A stretch of 36,947 bases of DNA from Myxococcales bacterium (GCA_019637115.1 JAHBWH010000074.1:1-36947), one strand, 5' to 3'; shown: positions 8,541 through 16,375, counted from the first letter of the stretch. Numbers and translations: made by a program. Notes: generated by a model from the letters alone, not told the origin.

Positions 8541-9166
8541 AGCGGCCTCCATCGGATGAGCGTCGACGAGGTGACGGCGCGGAAGCTCGGGGTCGCCGAC
8601 GCGAGGTCGGCGGTGATCGCCGCCGCGTTGGAGCTGCACTGCTGCGAGAGCGCGAACTGGGTGCCGTTCTGGCGATGGAAGACCGTGCGCGAGCGCGCGC
8701 GGATCACGTCCCCGACGACCGCCCACTCGAGCTCGACGTGGGTGCAGAAGACGGCGCCCGCGTCGGTCGGCATGTCGCGGCCTGCGAAGTCCGCGGTGGC
8801 CGAGAGCCAGCGCGACGCGCCCGCGACCGGCTCGTCGATCGGGACGACGAGCGGCGGGCGCCAGCCGGTGTTCACCTCCCGCAGGAAGCGCGTGAAGGCG
8901 CGGGGCGCGTCCTCCTGGCCCGCGCGGTTCCAGAGCAGCGCGTCGCGCTCGAGGCGGTCGAACCACGTCCGGTTGCGCTGAGTGGCGATCGACATCATCC
9001 GCGCCTCGGAGTTGCCGCGGATGGTCGCCGTCTGCATCGCCAAGATGCCGAGCGAGCCGACCGTGATGATGCCGACGGCGATCATCACCTCGATGAGCGT
9101 GAAGCCGCGCTCACGGCGGTGGGTACGGACGCGCGTCCGTCGGGCCACGGGGTGGCGCGCGCTCAT
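8537..9166 (-). CDS. pilV: PilV-like minor pilin
   Basis: A 209-residue prepilin. A basic leader ends at RERG (Gly21), followed by FTLIEVMIAVGIITVGSLGI, which is a canonical prepilin peptidase site with Glu26 as mature Glu5. The globular domain is short and contains two well-separated cysteines (FCTHVELEW and SQQCSSN) that could form a C-terminal disulfide loop. Length and motif match PilV-type minor pilins. The start at 9166 overlaps the stop of the upstream FimT-like gene by four bases (ATGA, 9163-9166), and its stop overlaps pilW in the same way, so the subunits are translationally coupled. Cleavage by PilD and assembly into the tip complex are expected from the family. Confidence 0.86.
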   Translation of the reverse strand: MSARHPVARRTRVRTHRRERGFTLIEVMIAVGIITVGSLGILAMQTATIRGNSEARMMSIATQRNRTWFDRLERDALLWNRAGQEDAPRAFTRFLREVNTGWRPPLVVPIDEPVAGASRWLSATADFAGRDMPTDAGAVFCTHVELEWAVVGDVIRARSRTVFHRQNGTQFALSQQCSSNAAAITADLASATPSFRAVTSSTLIRWRPL

Positions 9167-9771
9167 CGGAGCACCCTCGCGTCCCCGCCGAGCGGGACGA
9201 CGACCTGGCGGGTCACGCCGTCGCCGTCGTTGCGTCGGATGTCGAAGACCACGCCACCCTGGAGGAAAGCGTCGGTGCTCTGGTCGGAGAAGCGGGCGCC
9301 TGCGTCGGCGCTCCAGAGGACCCGGCCCGAGGGCTCGAAGCAGACGTCGAGGTTGCCGCCACCGCCGACCCGCAGCACGCGCAGCTGCTGCCCGACGGTC
9401 GAGCGCTGGGCGGCGTCGACCCACCCCCGGCAGAGCCGGTTCTCGGCCGTGCAGCCTGGCGCCGTCACCGTCGCCCAAGGCACCGACCCGCAGCGATTGC
9501 TCGTGCCGCGGTGCAGCTCGAACGAGCCGTTGCCGGCGTTGTTGAAGCGGAGCAGGTGCGCGCGCCCGAAGCCGACCGCCTCCGAACGTCCCTGGCGGGC
9601 GAGCCGGACGATGTCGAGGGAGAGCTCGTTCGCCTTCCGCTCGCCGGAGGCGGCGCCGACGCTCGGGGCCGCGAGCGCCGCCACCACGCCGATGATGGCC
9701 ACGACGATCATCAGCTCGAGCAGGGTCAGGCCTGCCTCGCGCCGGTGCTGCCGTCGGGGGTGGGAGCTCAT
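9163..9771 (-). CDS. FimT/GspH-like pseudopilin, first gene of the pilus operon
   Basis: A 202-residue pseudopilin. The leader MSSHPRRQHRREAG is followed by LTLLELMIVVAIIGVVAALA, a type III signal with cleavage after Gly14 and Glu19 as mature Glu5. The first mature residue is Leu rather than Phe. The C-terminal half resembles GspH/FimT domains: RLARQGRSEAVGFGRAHLLR, a four-cysteine globular region, and a closing GGDARVLR. It heads the priming-complex operon. ATG 9771 gives a normal leader and codon use, but has no ribosome binding site. ATG 9810 has AAGAGGA about 11 bases upstream and would add 13 residues with poor third-position GC. The choice between them is open. Confidence 0.83.
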   Translation of the reverse strand: MSSHPRRQHRREAGLTLLELMIVVAIIGVVAALAAPSVGAASGERKANELSLDIVRLARQGRSEAVGFGRAHLLRFNNAGNGSFELHRGTSNRCGSVPWATVTAPGCTAENRLCRGWVDAAQRSTVGQQLRVLRVGGGGNLDVCFEPSGRVLWSADAGARFSDQSTDAFLQGGVVFDIRRNDGDGVTRQVVVPLGGDARVLR

Positions 9772-9925
9772 CTCGAAATCGGAGGAATGCAAGGGACGTT
9801 CCCTATCCATGAGTAGGCGTATCCTCTTGGAATCGTGTCGCATGCGGGCGATTTCCTGGCGAGCGGGCGTAGAAGTGCCTGCGAGGATAAGAAAAGTTTT
9901 CCAGCCGGGCGAAACTACTGCCGAA

Positions 9926-9939
9926 GGTCACCGTTGACC
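9926..9939. promoter_or_regulatory. Inverted repeat upstream of the pilus operon
   Basis: GGTCA-CCGT-TGACC is an inverted repeat in the divergent region between the pilus operon and the gene at 10177. An AT-rich tract (GAAAAGTTTT, 9891-9900) lies between it and the pilus genes and stands out from the local GC. This is plausible promoter/operator DNA, but no confident -35/-10 or sigma-54 -24/-12 pair could be read. Confidence 0.35.
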
Positions 9940-9974
9940 GCTCGCGGCCCTTCGGTGGCGAGAACGGTTGGGCA

Positions 9975-10150
9975 GAGAAGATGGTCGGCGCGGAGAGGAC
10001 CGTCGGCCGCGGAGATTGGTGCCGAGAGGACCGTCGGCCGCGGAGAAGACCGTCGGGCGCGGAGATCGGGCGCCGAAAGGACCGTCGGCCGCGGAGAGGA
10101 CCGTCGGGTGCGCAGAGGACCGCGCACCGCGAGGACAGTCGGACGTGGGC
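9975..10150. repeat. 19-bp direct repeat array in a divergent intergenic region
   Basis: About seven imperfect copies of the 19-mer GAGAGGACCGTCGGCCGCG (variants GAGAAGACCGTCGGGCGCG, GAAAGGACCGTCGGCCGCG). Two units are followed by an extra 12-13 bases (GAGATTGGTGCC-like). The array fills most of the space upstream of the plus-strand gene at 10177, so it occupies that gene's promoter region. No spacers of constant length are present, so it is not a CRISPR array. Confidence 0.85.
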
Positions 10151-10176
10151 GCGCACCCGGTGTAGGATGCGCGGAG

Positions 10177-10614
10177 ATGAGCGAGCTGCATCGGTACTGG
10201 ACCCGCGAGTTCACCGAAGTCTACCTGAAGGCGCTGAACGCCGACCCCGCCTTTCAGAAGGCCGCGTCGAAGATGGACGAGACGATCGTCCTGCGCTGCC
10301 TCGACGATCCGGACGGGCTCGACAAGCTCGTCGCGTACCGCATCCACCACGGGCGGATGGACGCCGTCGACGAGCGCGAGGCGAAGGCGCCCTCGGCGCT
10401 GCGCGACGAGCCCTTCGACGCGAGCCGTCACCTCGCGCGGGCGACCGCCACCTACACCTTCTGGCGACGCCTCGACGCCAAGGAGATCGGGGTGCTGCAC
10501 ATCATCACCTCCCCCGACTTCCGCTTCGAGGGCGCGAAGCTGCGCGCCCTCAAGCACATCAAGGCGTTCACGCGCATGGGCGACCTGCTGAGCGAGCTAC
10601 CGAAGCGGTACTGA
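10177..10614 (+). CDS. Small soluble protein, possibly SCP2-like
   Basis: A 145-residue protein with no signal peptide or membrane segment. The opening ELHRYWTREFTEVYLKALNA (a helix with a conserved-looking Trp and LNAD), the middle beta strands, and the end FTRMGDLLSELPKRY resemble the order in SCP2 sterol-carrier-like proteins, where small hydrophobic ligands are bound. This is a fold-level guess, not a motif match. The ATG at 10177 is preceded by GCGGAG with tight spacing. The gene stands alone between the divergent pilus operon and the convergent PQQ-propeller gene. Short tandem repeats lie on both sides (9975-10150 and 10614-10673). Confidence 0.6.
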   Translation: MSELHRYWTREFTEVYLKALNADPAFQKAASKMDETIVLRCLDDPDGLDKLVAYRIHHGRMDAVDEREAKAPSALRDEPFDASRHLARATATYTFWRRLDAKEIGVLHIITSPDFRFEGAKLRALKHIKAFTRMGDLLSELPKRY

Positions 10615-10673
10615 GTCCGAGACCGCGTCCGAGACCGCGTCCGAGACCGCGTTCGAATCCGACTCCGAGTCGT
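10614..10673. repeat. 12-bp tandem repeat between convergent genes
   Basis: About four copies of GTCCGAGACCGC, decaying to TTCGAATCC/GACTCCGAG, start at the stop codon of the plus-strand gene and run to within 10 bases of the minus-strand stop at 10683. It shares GTCCGAGACC with the array at 50-141. Confidence 0.85.
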
Positions 10674-10682
10674 CGAGCGGGG

Positions 10683-12884
10683 TTAGCGCGCGCCGCCTCG
10701 GATCATGCGGAGCTGCGGGGCGGGCGCGTAGGCCGCCACGTGGCCGCTCTCTTCGGCGACGTAGACCCAGCCGCGCTCGTCGACGCGGACGCGGTCGGGG
10801 ACGAGGTCGCTCGGGAGCTGCCCGAGGTGCGCGCCGTCCGAGGGCCGCAGGACGTGCACGCCGCCCGCAGGGACGAAGAGCGCGCCGCCTCGGAGCACGG
10901 GCTCGAGGCTGCGCGGGACCTCGTCGGCGAGCGGATCGGCGAGGAGTGACGACCAGCGCACCTCGCCGCTGGCGAGGTCGATCGCGCCGACCGCGCCGCC
11001 GGGCGCGTTGACCACCAGGAGCTCGTCCACGACGAGCGCCGCGCCGGCAGCGATCCCCGGATCGCGACCAAGCCAGCGCGCGCTCCCGTCGACGCCGTCG
11101 AGGGCGACGAGCTGGTCGCGGCTGAGCGGGACGAGCGCGAGACCGGGCGCCGCGAGCGGGTCGGCGCTCGGCGCGCCCGAGAGGCGCTCTCGCCAGCGAC
11201 GCTCTCCCGTGAAGAGGTCGATGCCGTGCGCTTGCGGCGCGCCGCCCTCGCTGACGGCGACCACCGTGTCACCGACGACCACGGGGCGGCGCGAGAAGCG
11301 CCCGCGCGCGGCGTAGCGCCAGAGCTCTTCGCCGCTCGCGACGTCGAGCGCGTGCACCGCGCCCTCGCGCGCGACGAGCAGGACCCTGCCCGCGCGGGTC
11401 AGGCTCGGGGTCCCCTTCCCCGTCGGGTAACGCCAGCGCGGCTCGCCCGTGCGCAGGTCGAGCGCGACGAGGTGCGCCGAGCCGTCCGCGAGGATCGCGA
11501 GCGGCGGCAGCCCGTCGTCGCCCGCGGCGACGCCGATGCCCGGCCCGGGCGCCGGATCGTCCAGGCGCGCGAGCGCGCCCGGCTCTCCGTCACCGACCTC
11601 GCAGATCTCGAGCTCGCCATCATAGACGACGCGCAAGAGCGCCGTGCCCGCCATCCACGAGCGCCGTGCGCCCTCGCGGGCCCAGAGCACCTCGCCGGTG
11701 CCGCGGTCGACCGCGACGGTGTGCTGCGCGCCCGCGATCACGAGGCGGTCGCCGCAGAACCAGGTGGACGTCGCGTCGAGCTCGCCCATGTCGATGCGCC
11801 ACCGCTCCTCGTAGCGGAGCTGCCCCGCGGGCGCCGAGGTGGGCGCGACGGGCGGCGGCTCGACGCTCGCGGCGACGCGCACGCGCTCGGGCTCGTCGTT
11901 CACGAAGCCATCCTCTCGCGCGTGGTCGCGGACGATCCGGCGCAAGGTGCGCACCTCGTCGCGGAGCGCGCGGACGCGCAGGTTCTTGGCTTGGCCGCGG
12001 TCGACGGAGACGAGCGCGCGCATCGCCTCGCTCGCGAGGCGGAGCACCGGCATGGCGACGGCGGGGACGTCGAGCCCTTGCGCGCGCACCTCCTCACGAC
12101 CCGCCTGGAGGCTCAGGGTCACCTGCTCCTGCAGCGTGAGGCGCAGGCCGATGGCGAAGGGGCCGCTGCGCAGGCGGACGTTCGCCGCGCGGCCCGCCTC
12201 CCAGGCGTCGACCAGCGCGCGCACTGCGCAGACCATGCGCTGCACCGTGAGCATGAAGGGGCCGCGGCCGAGACCGAGGCGACGCCCGCGGACGAAGGCC
12301 CAGAGCTGGCCGTCGAAGAGCAGCGCGTGCACGTCGGCGCGCGCGGCGCCGCCGCGCACGCTCGCTTCGGGGCCCGGCGTGAGGGTGGCCTCGAAGCCGA
12401 AGGCGAGCGGCTCGTCCTCTGGCGCGTCGAAGGCGCCCGCGCGCTTGATGACCGGCTCGAGGTCTTCGAGATCAGGCAGCAGCTCGGTGCGCTCGATCCG
12501 CTCGGCGAGGCGCTCGGCGATCTGACCGTCGAGACCGCCGCGCGCGCGCCCCTCGGCCCGCGCCGCGGCCGCGCACCGCGCGAGCAGGGTCGCGAGCGAG
12601 ACCTCGCGATCGAGCTGGTGGACCTCGGGAGCGCCGAGCGTGTCGTAGGCGCTGACGAGCACGCGCTCGTCGCGACGCACGAAGGCGTACTCGGTCGGCG
12701 CGCTCGCGAGCGGCAAGAGCGCCTTGCGCCGGGCGCCGCGCGCGAGCGCGATGAGCGCCGCGCCGAGGTCGGCCAGCGAGGGGAGCTCGAGGTGCTCGCG
12801 GCCCGGAGCGAGCAAGAGCGCGCGGAGCGCGTCTTCCTCGCTTCGCGTGCGCACGGCGGCTTCGCGTTCGTGAATGAGGTCCAT
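10683..12884 (-). CDS. PQQ-like beta-propeller protein, no signal peptide
   Basis: A 733-residue protein in two parts. Residues 1 to about 375 are helical and Arg/Ala/Glu-rich, with no domain that I recognise. Residues ~385-730 form a repeat-rich beta-propeller of the PQQ/BamB type, with blades such as AVDRGTGEVLWARE, VALDLRTGEPRWRYP, HALDVASGEELWRYA, GIDLFTGERRWRERL and AIDLASGEVRWSSLL. Each blade carries the A-x-D-x-x-(S/T)-G-E-x-x-W hallmark. There is no signal peptide, although such propellers are normally exported; this one would be cytoplasmic. The start MDLIHEREAAVRTR at 12884 is preferred because upstream codon use is poor. The gene converges on 10177-10614 and diverges from the Nudix gene. 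Function is unknown; ligand sensing or scaffolding is an inference. Confidence 0.82.
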   Translation of the reverse strand: MDLIHEREAAVRTRSEEDALRALLLAPGREHLELPSLADLGAALIALARGARRKALLPLASAPTEYAFVRRDERVLVSAYDTLGAPEVHQLDREVSLATLLARCAAAARAEGRARGGLDGQIAERLAERIERTELLPDLEDLEPVIKRAGAFDAPEDEPLAFGFEATLTPGPEASVRGGAARADVHALLFDGQLWAFVRGRRLGLGRGPFMLTVQRMVCAVRALVDAWEAGRAANVRLRSGPFAIGLRLTLQEQVTLSLQAGREEVRAQGLDVPAVAMPVLRLASEAMRALVSVDRGQAKNLRVRALRDEVRTLRRIVRDHAREDGFVNDEPERVRVAASVEPPPVAPTSAPAGQLRYEERWRIDMGELDATSTWFCGDRLVIAGAQHTVAVDRGTGEVLWAREGARRSWMAGTALLRVVYDGELEICEVGDGEPGALARLDDPAPGPGIGVAAGDDGLPPLAILADGSAHLVALDLRTGEPRWRYPTGKGTPSLTRAGRVLLVAREGAVHALDVASGEELWRYAARGRFSRRPVVVGDTVVAVSEGGAPQAHGIDLFTGERRWRERLSGAPSADPLAAPGLALVPLSRDQLVALDGVDGSARWLGRDPGIAAGAALVVDELLVVNAPGGAVGAIDLASGEVRWSSLLADPLADEVPRSLEPVLRGGALFVPAGGVHVLRPSDGAHLGQLPSDLVPDRVRVDERGWVYVAEESGHVAAYAPAPQLRMIRGGAR

Positions 12885-12923
12885 GTCTGGGGAGCCGCGG
12901 CGAGTGCCGGCGACGCGAGAGGC

Positions 12924-12953
12924 ATCGTAGAGAGGTGATCCTCCGCGGATCAA
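12924..12953 (-). promoter_or_regulatory. Candidate sigma-70 promoter for the PQQ-propeller gene
   Basis: On the minus strand, TTGATC (12953-12948), an 18-base spacer and TACGAT (12929-12924) lie about 40 bases upstream of the start at 12884. Each hexamer matches the consensus at four of six positions. A run of six A (12952-12957, plus strand) adjoins it and is conspicuous in this GC-rich DNA. Confidence 0.4.
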
Positions 12954-13013
12954 AAAAGCATGCGCGCCGCACACGAAGTTGACCGGAGGCGCGCGATCCG
13001 GATCCCGCCGCCG

Positions 13014-13029
13014 TGACGCTGGCGCGTCA
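13014..13029. promoter_or_regulatory. Inverted repeat upstream of the Nudix gene
   Basis: TGACGC-TGGC-GCGTCA, a perfect 6-4-6 inverted repeat, lies 67 bases upstream of the Nudix ATG in the divergent promoter region. It could be an operator or an mRNA hairpin; no regulator is encoded next to it. Confidence 0.35.
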
Positions 13030-13095
13030 GCCCCACACGGGAGACACTGCACCTCGGACGGGGACGCGCGAGGGCACGCGCAGCCAGGAGCAGCG

Positions 13096-13551
13096 ATGAC
13101 GAGCGGGGGAAACGCCGAAGAGATCTTCACGGGTGGCCAGGTCGTCGCGGTCGCCGTCGTGATCGTCGAGGACCGCAAGCTCCTGGCGCTCCGGCGCGCG
13201 CGCTGGCGCGACGCAGGGGCGGGGCTCTGGGAGGTCGTCTCGGGCCGCGTCGGCCCGGGAGAAGACCCGGCCGCGGCAGCCATCCGCGAGACGCGCGAGG
13301 AGACGGGCCTCGAGATCGACATCGTCCCGCGTCCGATGGACTGCTACGCGATGCGCCGCGGCGCGCAGCCGATGGTCGTGATCGTCTACGGCGCGCACGT
13401 CGTGCGCGGGAACTTCCGCCGCTCGCGCGAGCACGACGACCACCGCTGGGTCACCCTCGACGAGCTCTCCGCGCTCGGCACGCCGCCGCGCCTCGTGGAG
13501 GCGGCGCGCCGCGCGTACGGCGAGCTCGTGGGGACGACGACGGGCTATTGA
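13096..13551 (+). CDS. Nudix hydrolase
   Basis: A 151-residue Nudix-family hydrolase. The Nudix box GX5EX7REUXEEXGU is complete at residues 50-72 (GRVGPGE, seven residues, RETREETGL), supplying the Mg-binding glutamates. Beta strands flanking the box (VVAVAVVIVEDRKLLALRRA, MVVIVYGAHVV) and the end (HRWVTLDELSAL) fit the fold. Such enzymes cleave nucleoside diphosphates linked to another group; the substrate cannot be read from sequence. ATG 13096 has AGGAG 7-8 bases upstream. The gene is monocistronic, diverges from the PQQ-propeller gene and converges on the PEGA gene. No membrane segment or fused domain is present. Confidence 0.9.
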   Translation: MTSGGNAEEIFTGGQVVAVAVVIVEDRKLLALRRARWRDAGAGLWEVVSGRVGPGEDPAAAAIRETREETGLEIDIVPRPMDCYAMRRGAQPMVVIVYGAHVVRGNFRRSREHDDHRWVTLDELSALGTPPRLVEAARRAYGELVGTTTGY

Positions 13552-13574
13552 GCTCGTTCGCGCGCGCCGAGCTC
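13550..13574 (+). terminator. Hairpin at the Nudix stop
   Basis: A 7-bp perfect stem GAGCTCG/CGAGCTC encloses an 11-nt GC-rich loop and begins within the Nudix stop codon. There is no U-tract. Terminator function is inferred from position. Confidence 0.45.
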
Positions 13575-13609
13575 ATGAACACCGAGCGCGGATCCTCTGT
13601 CGCGCGGTA

Positions 13610-13740
13610 GCGGCGCCGCGACAGCGACGCCGCGACAGCGGCGGCGCCACGGCAGCGACGCCGCAACAGCGGCGGCGCCACGGCAGCGACGCCGCAACAG
13701 CGGCGGCGCCACGGCAGCGACGCCGCAACAGCGCCGCCGC
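13610..13740. repeat. 31-bp minisatellite between convergent genes
   Basis: Three identical 31-bp units (13638-13668, 13669-13699, 13700-13730), each containing GGCGCCACGGCAGCGACGCC, are flanked by a degenerate partial copy on the left (13610-13637) and a short partial copy on the right. Exact identity among the units suggests recent expansion or homogenisation. No spacers are present, so this is not CRISPR. It lies between the Nudix gene and the PEGA gene stop. Confidence 0.92.
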
Positions 13741-13752
13741 GCTCGTTCCCGC

Positions 13753-13781
13753 CGCCCTGCGGCCACGCGCGCCGCAGGGCG
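13753..13781 (-). terminator. Strong hairpin downstream of the PEGA gene
   Basis: A 10-bp perfect stem CGCCCTGCGG/CCGCAGGGCG with a 9-nt loop lies 11 bases beyond the minus-strand stop at 13792. It is a good candidate intrinsic or bidirectional terminator between the convergent genes, again without a U-tract. Confidence 0.55.
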
Positions 13782-13791
13782 ATGGGGCTGG

Positions 13792-15954
13792 TCAGTCGGT
13801 GCGGGCGACGTCGAACTTGTAGGTCACGCCGAGGCGGAAGTAGAGCTGCAGATCCTCGTTGCCGCCACCGAAGACGTCACCGAGGATGCGCCGCGGCTGA
13901 CCGAACGCGCCCTCGAACGAGCCCCAGGCGTTCCAATGCTTGGTGAGGATGAACTCGAGCGAGCCACCGAGGCGGAAGCGCGCGAGGTTCTGGCGGCCGG
14001 CGATGGTGTTGACGCTGCCGTCGACGCGGATGGGCGTGCCGTCGTCCATGCACCCGTTCGCCGACCGGCAGTCGCTGTCGCGGGCGTTCCAGCCCCAGCG
14101 GTCGCTCGTGAAGTCGAAGCCCGCCCAGAGCGTGAAGTTGCCGGCGTTCAAGAAGTGCAACGAGAGCAGGCCCTCTACGCTCGTGAAGAAGCTGTTGGTC
14201 GGGTGGTTGGGCGCGTCCGGGTTCACCATCTCGTCGCGCGCCGTTGGGCTGCGGTTGGGCCCGATGCCGCCGCCGAAGCGGACCTGCGCGCCGAAGCTGA
14301 ACTGCGGGACGGGACGCCAGCCCGCCTTCACGCGGCCCTCGAACTCGGTGAGCCGGAAGAACGTGCGCATGCCGACGCCCGCCTCGAGCCAATCGAAGAT
14401 GCCGATGCCGAGCCGCCCCTCGAGCAGGTGCGGCCAGCCCGCGCTGAAGTCGAGGAGCGCGAGATCATCGGGCAGCGTGGCGGCGGAGCGCGCCACCGCT
14501 TGCCGGTGACGCTCGCGCCGCGCCGCGTTGCGGGCGGCGATCTCCTCCTCGGTGAGCTCGCCCTCGCGCACGAGGAAAACCTCGATGACCCGCGCCTCGT
14601 CGCTCGGCGCGAAGATCGACTGCTCGGTGTGCTCCCGGTAGCCGTCGGCGCGCACGGAGAGGACGTGTGATCCCGAGGGGATGTCCCCCTCGAAGGGCAC
14701 CGGCCCGACCGGCTCGCCGTCGACGTAGAGCTGCGCCCCGCGCACGTTCGCGACGACACGCACCGGCGCGCCCACGACGCTCAGCGTAGCGTCGATCTCG
14801 CAGTTCTGTCCCGGCGCCGTGTCGCACGTCGTGCGGAACTCACGATGCCCGCGCGCGCGCACGATGATCGCGTGCGTCCCCGGGGCCACCTCCGAGAGTA
14901 CCACCGGCGCGACGCCTCGCTCCTCACCGTCGACCAGCACGGTCGCGCCCTCGACGTTCGCGTTCACCACGATGCGCCCGGGCGGGAGCGCGACCCGCTG
15001 CAGCTCGATGCTGAGCACCTGCTGGCGCCCCTGCTCGATCGTCACGGTCCGCTGCACCGGCTCGTAGCCCTCGGCGCGCGCCTCGACGATGTGCTCGCCC
15101 GGCGCGACGTCGGTCGCGGTGGCGGGGGCCTCGCCGACCGCCTCGCCGTCGAGGAAGACGATGGCGCCGCGGGCGTTGACGAGCACCCGGAGGCTCCCGC
15201 CCGTCGACGGCGCGGGCCGCAGCGTCGCGTGCACGACCGCGCGCTGCATCGCGATCACGCGGACGGTCTCGCGGTGCGGGTTCTGCCCCTCCGCCGTCGG
15301 GCGGACCTCGATGACGTGGTCGCCCTCTTCGAGGCCCTCGATGATCGCGGGCGTCTGTCCGCGAGACTGGCCATCCACGAAGACCTCGGCCCCGCTCACG
15401 TCGGCGGCCACGAGGATCGAGCCCGTGCGCGGCGCCTCGCGCTCGAGGATCACGGGCAGCGTGAGGACCTGCCCGCCGGAGACCTCGACCCACTGCGTGA
15501 ACGTGACGTAGCCCTCGCGGCTGACCTGCACCATGTGCCGGCCCGGCTGGACCTGGTTGGTCGTCGGGACGTTGCCGACCGGCTGTCCGTCGATGCGCAC
15601 GGCTGCGTTCGCGACGTCCGGGTTGCCCGCGAGCACCGTGATGGTGCCGAGGGCCGGCAGCGTGGCCCGGAAGACCTCGCCCGCGCGGCGGACGTTGATC
15701 GGCAGGCGCGTGGTCTCGTGGCCTTCTTTCTTGAAGATCAGCGTGCGCTGGCCCCGCAGGATCCGAACGCGCCGCAGCGGCGTGGTCCCGATCGGGTTGC
15801 TGCTCTCGTCGTCGACGAAGACCTGCGCACCGGCGGGGGTGCTCTCGACGTTGACGGCGATCGTGCCGCGCTGCGCGTAGGTGGTCGAGGAAGCCGCGAC
15901 GATGCACCCAAAGAGCGCGAGGGCGGCGAGCACGGGAAGACTCGTTCGATTCAT
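13792..15954 (-). CDS. Six-PEGA-domain protein with C-terminal outer-membrane barrel
   Basis: A 720-residue exported protein. A signal peptide (MNRTSLPVLAALALF, ending STTYAQ) is followed by about six PEGA repeats of ~70 residues. Each has a strand, a V(F/Y)VDG turn (AQVFVDDE, AAVRIDGQ, AEVFVDGQ, AIVFLDGE, ATVLVDGE, AQLYVDGE), a Pro-Gly-x-H turn and an x-GY/GH end. A charged helical segment (TEEEIAARNAARRERHRQAV) leads into ~220 residues of alternating beta strands ending LQLYFRLGVTYKFDVARTD, typical of an outer-membrane barrel. PEGA modules are thought to bind peptidoglycan or cell-surface material. The ATG at 15954 has GGAGGAA about 5 bases upstream. It is a single-gene unit flanked by a strong hairpin. 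The role is unknown; envelope anchoring is an inference. Confidence 0.86.
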   Translation of the reverse strand: MNRTSLPVLAALALFGCIVAASSTTYAQRGTIAVNVESTPAGAQVFVDDESSNPIGTTPLRRVRILRGQRTLIFKKEGHETTRLPINVRRAGEVFRATLPALGTITVLAGNPDVANAAVRIDGQPVGNVPTTNQVQPGRHMVQVSREGYVTFTQWVEVSGGQVLTLPVILEREAPRTGSILVAADVSGAEVFVDGQSRGQTPAIIEGLEEGDHVIEVRPTAEGQNPHRETVRVIAMQRAVVHATLRPAPSTGGSLRVLVNARGAIVFLDGEAVGEAPATATDVAPGEHIVEARAEGYEPVQRTVTIEQGRQQVLSIELQRVALPPGRIVVNANVEGATVLVDGEERGVAPVVLSEVAPGTHAIIVRARGHREFRTTCDTAPGQNCEIDATLSVVGAPVRVVANVRGAQLYVDGEPVGPVPFEGDIPSGSHVLSVRADGYREHTEQSIFAPSDEARVIEVFLVREGELTEEEIAARNAARRERHRQAVARSAATLPDDLALLDFSAGWPHLLEGRLGIGIFDWLEAGVGMRTFFRLTEFEGRVKAGWRPVPQFSFGAQVRFGGGIGPNRSPTARDEMVNPDAPNHPTNSFFTSVEGLLSLHFLNAGNFTLWAGFDFTSDRWGWNARDSDCRSANGCMDDGTPIRVDGSVNTIAGRQNLARFRLGGSLEFILTKHWNAWGSFEGAFGQPRRILGDVFGGGNEDLQLYFRLGVTYKFDVARTD

Positions 15955-16375
15955 CTCGTTCCTCCAGCGGCCACGGGCCGCCTCGGCGACACTACCAAGG
16001 GAGTCGATCGGTGTTTCCGAAAAACGAACCCCCGCGCATCGACGCACGGCTTCACGCAAACTTCACGCCATCGCCGCCGCGTGCCACGGCACCTTCCAAG
16101 CGGCGCTCGGGCCGGAGGAGATCCGTCGAGATCCACGCATGACGGCGGAAAAGAACAGCGCCACCGTGTACCTCCACGAGGCGATCACTCCGCGCCTCCG
16201 ACGAAGCGATCACTCCGCGTTCGCGCAGAGCCCCGTCCGCGGGCGCGGTCCAGAAACACCACGTTGGGCCTCTGGGCGCTGGGAGATCTTCCGTCTCGCG
16301 GCGATCGCTCGCCGATCGCGCAGCACCCCTCGGGTGGGGCTTCTGGGCGCTACGAGACCTTCCATGTCGAGGCGA
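15955..16375. other. 421-bp spacer holding the PEGA promoter region and decayed repeats
   Basis: No gene that I can support. The half nearest the PEGA gene should carry its promoter; the 8-base direct repeat GCGTGAAG, in GCGTGAAGTTTGCGTGAAG (minus-strand reading), lies around 16050-16070. The half nearest 16376 is filled with decayed copies of the lipoprotein 3' end, described as a separate repeat feature. Confidence 0.5.

Noticed and set aside
9841-9960. Sigma-54 promoter for the pilus operon
   Set aside because: Expected by analogy with pilA genes, but no GG-N10-GC element with acceptable flanks could be found in this stretch.
9975-10150. CRISPR or iteron-type replication origin
   Set aside because: Unit spacing is irregular without constant spacers, and no replication initiator gene or AT-rich unwinding region is present.
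13610-13740. CRISPR-like array
   Set aside because: The 31-bp units are directly adjacent, with no unique spacers, and no cas genes are nearby.
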